A stretch of 11,169 bases of DNA from SZUA-254 sp035292425 (GTDB taxonomy: Bacteria; Bacteroidota; Ignavibacteria; UBA10030; SZUA-254), in the NCBI GenBank assembly GCA_035292425.1, contig DATDQD010000239.1:1-11169 (forward strand), read 5' to 3'. Below are positions 6,197 through 11,169 of this stretch, in pieces. A model generated the notes under the pieces. It was not told the DNA's origin. It worked only from the letters and a program-made list of their open reading frames with translations, and made no database searches. Numbering within the stretch: position 1 is the stretch's first letter; each line of letters starts with the position of its first letter. The position numbers and the translations under genes were made by a program.

Positions 6197-6930
6197 ACAT
6201 CGCGCTCATCGGCAACGGAAAAATGGGGGCGGAGGTCGAACGCGTCGCCCTCGCGAAGGGGATCGCGGTAAAGAAAATCTTCACGGAGGAGAACAACCGG
6301 GGCGGCAGGGGCCTCACGGCCGAATCGCTCAGGGGGATCGACGTCTGCGTCGAGTTCACGCTCCCCGCGGCGGCCGTTAAAAATATAGAGGCCGTGGCGA
6401 AGGCCGGAAAACCGATCGTCGTCGGGACCACCGGCTGGTATGACGATCTCGACGCCGTCAGAAAGATCGTGGAAACGGCGAAGACCGGGCTGGTCTACTC
6501 CCCCAACTTCTCGATCGGCGTGAACCTTTTCGCCCACCTGCTGAACTGCGCAGCGCACCTCTTCGACAGGTACGAAATGTACGACGTCGCGATCCGCGAG
6601 ACGCACCACCGCGGCAAGGCTGACAGCCCGAGCGGGACGGCGCTGCACCTGAGCCAGCTTCTGATCAAGAACATCCGGAGGAAAACGTCGATCCTCGCGG
6701 GCAACGCCACCGGCGCGATCAAGCAGGGCCAGCTCCACATTTCGTCGCAGCGCGTGGGGCACGCGGTCGGCGAGCATGCGGTCGTCTTCGACTCCGAGGC
6801 GGACTCGCTCGAGTTCGTCCACAGGACGAAAAACAGGTCGGGTTTCGCGCACGGCGCGCTCATCGCCGCCGGGTGGATCCGCGACAGGCAGGGTGTCTAT
6901 ACGATGGAGGATGTCCTCGCGACAGAATGA
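6193..6930 (+). CDS. dapB: 4-hydroxy-tetrahydrodipicolinate reductase
   Basis: This gene encodes 245 residues, somewhat shorter than the approximately 270 of the E. coli enzyme. DapB reduces 4-hydroxy-tetrahydrodipicolinate to tetrahydrodipicolinate with NAD(P)H, the second committed step of diaminopimelate/lysine synthesis. The Rossmann motif is LIGNGKMG (5-12). VGTTGW (77-82) is the conserved nucleotide-site loop. The signature ETHHRGKADSPSGTA (136-150) holds the catalytic H138/H139, K142 and the substrate-binding SGT. The N-terminal domain is compact: the segment after the first helix is short, which explains the length. The ATG overlaps the kinase stop as ATGA, and dapA starts 1 bp after its stop. 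These features point to translational coupling. Confidence 0.96.
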   Translation: MNIALIGNGKMGAEVERVALAKGIAVKKIFTEENNRGGRGLTAESLRGIDVCVEFTLPAAAVKNIEAVAKAGKPIVVGTTGWYDDLDAVRKIVETAKTGLVYSPNFSIGVNLFAHLLNCAAHLFDRYEMYDVAIRETHHRGKADSPSGTALHLSQLLIKNIRRKTSILAGNATGAIKQGQLHISSQRVGHAVGEHAVVFDSEADSLEFVHRTKNRSGFAHGALIAAGWIRDRQGVYTMEDVLATE

Positions 6931-6931
6931 T

Positions 6932-7825
6932 ATGAAGCGCAAACCCTTGTTCAGGGGCACCGGCACCGCGCTCGTGACCCCCTTCGATACGCACGGCGGG
7001 GTCGACCTCGGGGCGCTCGCCGCACTCGTACGGTTCCAGTCCGCGGCGGGCGTGGAGGCGATCCTCCCCGTCGGCACCACGGGAGAGAGCGTCACGCTGA
7101 CCGACGCCGAGCAGGCGATCGTGATCGCCACGGTGCGCGAGCGCGCCCCCCGGAAGGTGAAGGTCATCGCCGGCGCCGGGAGCAATTCCACAGCCAAGAC
7201 GGTCCAGCTCGCCAGGTCGGCCGCCCGCGCGGGAGCCGACGGCCTCCTCTGCGTCGCCCCGTACTATAATAAGCCCACCCAGGAGGGGTTCTACCGTCAC
7301 TACGCCGAGATCGCGGCCAGCACCGACCTCCCGATCATCATGTACAACGTCCCCGGCCGGACGGCCAGCAACATGACGGCGGAGACCACGCTCCGGCTGG
7401 CGGAGGACGTGCCCAATATCAACGGCATCAAGGAAGCGTCGGGAAATTTCGAGCAGATCATGGAGATCCTGAGGCGCCGGCCGAAGGGATTCGGCGTCTG
7501 GTCGGGCGACGACGCGATCACTTTCCCGATGATGGCCCTCGGCGCGGACGGCGTCGTTTCCGTCGTGTCGAACGAGGTTCCCCGCGAGTTTTCCGGCATG
7601 GTGCGTCTCTGCCTCAGGGGGAAATACGACGCAGCGCTCAGGATCCACAACCGGCTCCTTCCGCTGATGACCGCGAACTTCATCGAATCGAACCCGATCC
7701 CGGTCAAGGCGGCGCTCGCGATGATGGGAAAGATCGGGGAGCGCTACCGCCTGCCGCTGGTGCCGATGGGCAGGGAGAACCGGAAGAAATTCGCGCGCAT
7801 CGTAAGGGGCCTGAAACTGGCATGA
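6932..7825 (+). CDS. dapA: 4-hydroxy-tetrahydrodipicolinate synthase
   Basis: This gene encodes 297 residues, the usual DapA length. The enzyme condenses pyruvate with aspartate semialdehyde as the first committed step of the diaminopimelate pathway. The Schiff-base lysine is K167 in NGIKEAS. The catalytic triad partners are T49/T50 in VGTTGES, Y138 in MYNVPGRT and probably Y111/Y112 in APYYNKP; R143 binds the substrate carboxylate. The ATG at 6932 is chosen because it directly follows the dapB stop and leads into the conserved GTGTALVTPF. The frame is open farther upstream, but that part is the antisense-like overlap of dapB. Its stop overlaps the dapD start by 4 bp. No distinctive lysine-feedback residue assignment is attempted. 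Confidence 0.97.
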   Translation: MKRKPLFRGTGTALVTPFDTHGGVDLGALAALVRFQSAAGVEAILPVGTTGESVTLTDAEQAIVIATVRERAPRKVKVIAGAGSNSTAKTVQLARSAARAGADGLLCVAPYYNKPTQEGFYRHYAEIAASTDLPIIMYNVPGRTASNMTAETTLRLAEDVPNINGIKEASGNFEQIMEILRRRPKGFGVWSGDDAITFPMMALGADGVVSVVSNEVPREFSGMVRLCLRGKYDAALRIHNRLLPLMTANFIESNPIPVKAALAMMGKIGERYRLPLVPMGRENRKKFARIVRGLKLA

Positions 7826-8655
7826 TGCTCCGGACGATCATCGAACGGCTCTACGACCTCACCGCCGACGGCATCGACCGGGATGACGCGCTCAAGGTCG
7901 TCGCGGAACTGAAAGCGCACCTTAATTCAGGGAACATCCGGGCGGCCTCGCCCTCCGGCGGCGCATGGCAGGTACACCCGTGGGTCAAGAAAGGCATCAT
8001 CCTTGCGTTCAGGGTCGGCCGCCTCGCCGATTTTTCCCCCGGCGGACCCTTCGGGTATCTCGACAAGGATACGATGAGCGCCAGGGTTCTCGCCGCGGCC
8101 GACGAGGTGAGGGTGGTCCCCGGGGGGAGCGCCATACGCGACGGGGCGTTCCTCGGAAAAGGCGTGGTCATGATGCCGCCATCGTACGTGAACATCGGGG
8201 CATGGGTGGATTCCGGGACGATGATCGACTCGCACGTGCTGGTCGGATCGTGCGCGCAGGTCGGCAAGCGCGTCCACCTGAGCGCGGGGACGCAGATCGG
8301 CGGAGTGCTCGAGCCGGTCAACTCGTCGCCCGTGATCATCGAAGACGACGTGTTCGTGGGGGGCAACTGCGGGATCTACGAGGGTGCGCTGGTGCGCCGC
8401 GGCGCGGTGCTCGGATCGGGGGTCATGCTCACCGGGTCAACGCCCGTCTACGACATCCCGAAGAGTGCCGTCTACCGCAGGACGCCGGATGCCCCGCTGA
8501 TTATACCCGAAAACGCGGTCGTCCTCGCCGGGAGCAGGAAAATCGACGGTCCCTTCGCGGCCGGGCACGGCCTCTCGCTCTATACTCCCGTCATCGTGAA
8601 ATACCGCGACGCAAGGACCGGCGCGGCCACCGCCCTGGAAGAAAGCCTCCGGTGA
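7822..8655 (+). CDS. dapD: 2,3,4,5-tetrahydropyridine-2,6-dicarboxylate N-succinyltransferase
   Basis: This gene encodes 277 residues, close to the 274 of the E. coli protein. DapD transfers succinyl from succinyl-CoA to tetrahydrodipicolinate, so this organism uses the succinylase branch rather than the dehydrogenase or aminotransferase shortcut. A helical N-terminal domain (1-60) ends in AWQVHPWVKKGI. A left-handed beta-helix of hexapeptide repeats follows (about 100-215), including NIGAWVDSGTMIDSHVLVG (124-142), LEPVNSSPVIIEDDVFVGG (163-181) and GSGVMLTGSTPVYD. The protein should act as a cytoplasmic trimer. Two in-frame ATGs (7822 and 7825) are present; the first overlaps the dapA stop as ATGA and is taken. 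The later genes of this pathway (dapC, dapE, dapF, lysA) are not in the window. Confidence 0.96.
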   Translation: MMLRTIIERLYDLTADGIDRDDALKVVAELKAHLNSGNIRAASPSGGAWQVHPWVKKGIILAFRVGRLADFSPGGPFGYLDKDTMSARVLAAADEVRVVPGGSAIRDGAFLGKGVVMMPPSYVNIGAWVDSGTMIDSHVLVGSCAQVGKRVHLSAGTQIGGVLEPVNSSPVIIEDDVFVGGNCGIYEGALVRRGAVLGSGVMLTGSTPVYDIPKSAVYRRTPDAPLIIPENAVVLAGSRKIDGPFAAGHGLSLYTPVIVKYRDARTGAATALEESLR

Positions 8656-9590
8656 AAAAGGAGCCGAGGCGCGTCGTCATCACCGGGAGCAACGGTCTGC
8701 TCGGACAGAAAATCGCTGAACTCCTCTCGCAGTCGCAATCCTACTCCCTCCACCTCACCTCGAGCCAGGAGTCATCGGTCTTCCCCTCCGACCAGGCCCC
8801 ATACACACGGCTGGACATCACCGACCGGAAGCAGGTCGCCAGGGTCATCGACGAGATCCAGCCCGACACGATCATCAACACCGCCGCGGTCACGAACGTG
8901 GACTCCTGCGAGACCAACAGGGAGGCGGCATGGAGGGTGAACGTGAACGGCGTGGAAAACCTCGTCCACGCGGGGAAGCTCGCGGGATCGCACCTCATCC
9001 AGCTCTCGACGGATTACATTTTCGACGGGAAGAGCGGCCCCTACTCCGAGGAAGACCGTCCAAACCCGATCAGCTACTACGGGCGCACCAAGCTCGCCTC
9101 TGAAAACCTCCTCCGGACGACCAACATCGGCCATACGATCGTGCGAACCATGGTGCTCTACGGGCAGGCACGGAAGGTCAAGCCGAATTTCGCCCTCTGG
9201 CTCGTCGGGGAACTGCAGGAGGGCCGCCCCGTGAATGTGGTCTCGGACCAGGTGGGAAGCCCGACCTTCGTGGACGACCTCGCCTACGGGATCGTCAAGG
9301 TCCTGGAATTAAAAAAAACCGGAATGTACCATATTTCGGGCCCGGACATCGTCAGCCGGTACGATTTCGCGCGCGCGCTGGCCAGGGTGTTCAAATTCAA
9401 CCCGAAACTCATCACCCCGGTCAAAACGTCGGACCTCAGCCAGAGCGCCCCCCGCCCGCTCAGGTCGGGATTTATTATATTGAAGGCCCAGGTCGAGCTC
9501 AATCTTTCCATGTCCGGGATGGAGAACGCTCTGCTCATTCTGCGAAACCAGCTTTCGACGGTCCGCCACCCGGTGGAAATATCACCGTAA
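8652..9590 (+). CDS. RmlD-like SDR-family oxidoreductase (dTDP-4-dehydrorhamnose reductase family)
   Basis: This gene encodes 312 residues from a GTG that overlaps the dapD stop as GTGA. The open frame continues upstream through dapD in another frame, but conserved sequence starts only here. The NAD(P)-binding motif is TGSNGLLG (11-18). LSTDYIFDG (118-126) and the YGRTK catalytic pair Y143/K147 are characteristic of extended SDRs of the RmlD type. RmlD proteins reduce dTDP-4-keto-rhamnose to dTDP-rhamnose for surface polysaccharide. No rmlA, rmlB or rmlC is nearby, so the true substrate is uncertain; another sugar-nucleotide reductase is equally possible. It lies between lysine and tRNA-charging genes and is probably co-transcribed with both. 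Confidence 0.85.
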   Translation: MKKEPRRVVITGSNGLLGQKIAELLSQSQSYSLHLTSSQESSVFPSDQAPYTRLDITDRKQVARVIDEIQPDTIINTAAVTNVDSCETNREAAWRVNVNGVENLVHAGKLAGSHLIQLSTDYIFDGKSGPYSEEDRPNPISYYGRTKLASENLLRTTNIGHTIVRTMVLYGQARKVKPNFALWLVGELQEGRPVNVVSDQVGSPTFVDDLAYGIVKVLELKKTGMYHISGPDIVSRYDFARALARVFKFNPKLITPVKTSDLSQSAPRPLRSGFIILKAQVELNLSMSGMENALLILRNQLSTVRHPVEISP

Positions 9591-9607
9591 TAAGACACTG
9601 ACCGCAT

Positions 9608-10876
9608 ATGCTAGACCTCAAATTCATCAGGGAACACCCCGACCTCGTCCGCGAGGGGATCCGTAAAAAGGGAAACACCGACAGCGTCGACGAGATCCTC
9701 GCGCTGGACTCCCGGCGCCGCGAGATCCTCGGGGGCGCCGAGGCCCTGAAGAACCGGCGGAACGTCGTTTCCGAAGAGATCGGACGCCTCAAAAAAGAGA
9801 AGCAGGACGCTTCCCGCCCCATCTCTGAAATGGAAAAGGTGAAGGAGTCGATCCGAAAATTCGACGAGGAGCTGAAGTCCGTCGGGGAAAAACTGAACGC
9901 CCTCCTCCTCACCGTCCCGAACGTCCCCCATCCCTCCGTCCCGGAGGGCCGCACTCCCGCAGACAACCGGGAGATCTCCACGTGGGGCGAAGAGCCGGTC
10001 ATCGATTTCGAGGCGCAGCCCCACTGGGTCCTCGCGGAAAAACTGGACATCATCGACTTCGAACGGGGGGTGAAGATCTCCGGCGCGGGATTTCCATTGT
10101 ACAAAGGAGCGGGGGCGAAGCTCCAGCGCGCGCTCATCAATTTCTTCCTGGACGAGGCGGGCGGCAAAGGATACGGTGAAATACAGCCTCCGCTCATGGT
10201 GAACGCCGCGAGCGCCGCGGGCACCGGCCAGCTCCCCGACAAGGAAGACCTGATGTACACCGTCCCGAAGGACGAGCTCTTCATGGTCCCCACCGCCGAG
10301 GTGCCGGTCACGAACATCCACCGCGACGAGATCCTGCAGGAAGACGCGCTCCCGGTGAAGTATTGCGCATACACCCCCTGTTTCCGACGCGAGGCCGGGT
10401 CGTACGGGAAGGACGTGCGCGGGCTGAACCGCCTCCACCAGTTCGACAAGGTCGAGCTGGTGAAGTTCGTGCACCCGGGGGTGTCGTACAACGAGCTCGA
10501 GTCCCTGCGCGAGGACGCCGAGGCGCTCCTGAAGAAGCTGGGCCTGCGCTACCGGGTCCTCCTGATGTGCGCAGGGGACATGGGTTTCACGCAGACCAAG
10601 AAGTACGACCTGGAGGTCTGGTCCCCCGGCCAGAAACGGTGGCTCGAAGTGTCGTCCATCAGCAACTTCGAATCGTTCCAGGCGCGGCGCATGAACATCC
10701 GCTTCCGCCCGCGCGGGGGCGCATCCAAACCCGAGTTCGTCCATACGCTGAACGGGTCGGGCCTCGCCCTCCCGAGGGTCGTCTCGGCCATCCTCGAGCA
10801 TTACCAGACCCCCGAAGGCAAGGTCGTCGTGCCGAAGGCGCTCCATCCCTACACGGGGTTCGGGATCATCGGCTGA
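9608..10876 (+). CDS. serS: Seryl-tRNA synthetase
   Basis: This gene encodes 422 residues, full length for the bacterial enzyme. It charges tRNA-Ser with serine. Residues 1-105 form the N-terminal tRNA-binding domain with the long antiparallel coiled coil (about 28-100). The class II catalytic core follows. VPTAEVP (227-233) contains the TxE serine-recognition motif. Motif 2 begins CFRREAGSYGKDVRGL (258-273) and continues to HQFDKVE. Motif 3 is GSGLALPR (383-390). The ATG at 9608 begins the canonical MLDLKFIREHPD. No Shine-Dalgarno is visible. It is the last gene of the run, 17 bp after the SDR, and ends 19 bp before the convergent T9SS cargo gene. Confidence 0.98.
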   Translation: MLDLKFIREHPDLVREGIRKKGNTDSVDEILALDSRRREILGGAEALKNRRNVVSEEIGRLKKEKQDASRPISEMEKVKESIRKFDEELKSVGEKLNALLLTVPNVPHPSVPEGRTPADNREISTWGEEPVIDFEAQPHWVLAEKLDIIDFERGVKISGAGFPLYKGAGAKLQRALINFFLDEAGGKGYGEIQPPLMVNAASAAGTGQLPDKEDLMYTVPKDELFMVPTAEVPVTNIHRDEILQEDALPVKYCAYTPCFRREAGSYGKDVRGLNRLHQFDKVELVKFVHPGVSYNELESLREDAEALLKKLGLRYRVLLMCAGDMGFTQTKKYDLEVWSPGQKRWLEVSSISNFESFQARRMNIRFRPRGGASKPEFVHTLNGSGLALPRVVSAILEHYQTPEGKVVVPKALHPYTGFGIIG

Positions 10877-10900
10877 TCACACAGCGGCGCGGTTTTTATT
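10864..10900 (+). terminator. Weak terminator-like region after serS
   Basis: GATCA (10864-10868) and TGATC (10874-10878) form a 5-bp hairpin that includes the serS stop. A GC-rich GCGGCGCGG then leads into a T-rich stretch from 10893. The hairpin is short and the T-run is more than 10 nt away, so this is a poor intrinsic terminator. Some termination is expected here because the next gene converges. Confidence 0.2.
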
Positions 10901-11169
10901 TTAAGAACGAGAGTTTTCGAGTGATGGATTTTGAGGTAGATTGAATTTGATAGAAGTAGACACCTGATGGGTGTTCAGTAAGATCGAGATCGATTGAATA
11001 TTCTCCCGGCTGCATCACCTCCGCTCGAATAGTTCTGATTATTTCCCCGAGAATGTTGAGTAACCTTATTCTGATCAGGCCAGCCTCTGATATAATAAAA
11101 CCGATCTTCGTCCTTGAATTAAATGGGTTGGGGTAGTTCTGACTCACTTCGAATGATTGTTGTATCCCG
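10896..11169 (-). CDS. C-terminal end of a T9SS-secreted protein with sorting domain (N-terminal part beyond right edge)
   Basis: The frame is open to the right edge and gives the last 90 residues of a larger protein. A GTG at 11147 is not a credible start because the coding frame continues upstream with GIQQSFEV. The visible part is a type A T9SS C-terminal domain. It has the SQNYPNPFNSRTKIGF lead, then I-x-L-LNILGEII, LDLTEHPSGVYFYQIQS and a final Lys-rich RKLSFLK strand. Such domains direct outer-membrane translocation by the Por machinery and are removed or anchored afterwards. The cargo function is unknown because its body lies outside the window. Composition is notably AT-richer than all other genes here, with ATA, AGA and A/T-ending codons that the rest avoid. 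Confidence 0.9.
   Translation of the reverse strand, partial: GIQQSFEVSQNYPNPFNSRTKIGFIISEAGLIRIRLLNILGEIIRTIRAEVMQPGEYSIDLDLTEHPSGVYFYQIQSTSKSITRKLSFLK

Noticed and set aside
6157..7197. A 346-codon minus-strand frame opposite dapB and the start of dapA
   Set aside because: It crosses a real gene junction, shows no motif, and both overlapped genes are certain.
7965..8651. Upstream extension of the SDR frame through dapD
   Set aside because: It is Arg-rich out-of-frame translation of dapD. The Rossmann N-terminus begins only at the GTG at 8652.
9611..10846. A 411-codon minus-strand frame opposite serS
   Set aside because: serS is unambiguous and complete. The antisense frame is a compositional by-product and has no domain features.

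Overview
The window is a GC-rich bacterial chromosomal segment. It most likely comes from the Bacteroidota/Chlorobi side of the FCB superphylum, possibly an Ignavibacteria- or Kapabacteria-like lineage. Three things support this. A protein cut by the right edge ends in a type IX secretion (T9SS) C-terminal sorting domain with the hallmark SQNYPNPFN. Most starts lack a clear Shine-Dalgarno. Several intergenic spaces hold a TTG-20 bp-TAnnTTT promoter pattern of Bacteroidota type. Species-level assignment is not possible from this sequence alone.

Layout, left to right. (1) On the minus strand, 1-680 is the N-terminal part of a secreted, acidic, then Tyr/Gly/Trp-rich protein cut by the left edge. 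(2) On the minus strand, 867-1634 is a predicted outer-membrane beta-barrel protein. (3) The 157-bp space 1635-1791 carries candidate divergent promoters that share a 13-bp palindrome. (4) On the plus strand, 1792-4419 is a two-gene unit: a MoxR/ChlI-type AAA+ ATPase and a VWA-domain partner. (5) An 80-bp AT-rich space holds a possible promoter. (6) On the plus strand, 4500-10876 is a tightly packed seven-gene run: a divergent HisA-like barrel, a PfkB-family kinase, dapB, dapA, dapD, an RmlD-like SDR and serS. (7) On the minus strand, 10896-11169 is the C-terminal end of a T9SS cargo protein, clearly lower in GC than everything else.

How the genes work together. dapA, dapB and dapD are three consecutive activities of the succinylase branch of diaminopimelate/lysine synthesis, which feeds peptidoglycan and protein. 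They overlap by 4 bp or sit 1 bp apart and are probably translationally coupled. The HisA-like protein and the PfkB kinase lead the same run with no obvious role in lysine synthesis. The HisA-like protein has lost several features of a genuine ProFAR isomerase and has no his genes nearby. The MoxR-VWA pair resembles metal-chelatase-like or chaperone-like AAA+/MIDAS systems whose substrates are generally unknown.

No tRNA, rRNA, CRISPR array, insertion sequence or phage gene was seen. No gene in the window is visibly frameshifted; two are partial because of the window edges. The most interesting leads are the HisA-like/PfkB pair and the palindrome between the divergent promoters.
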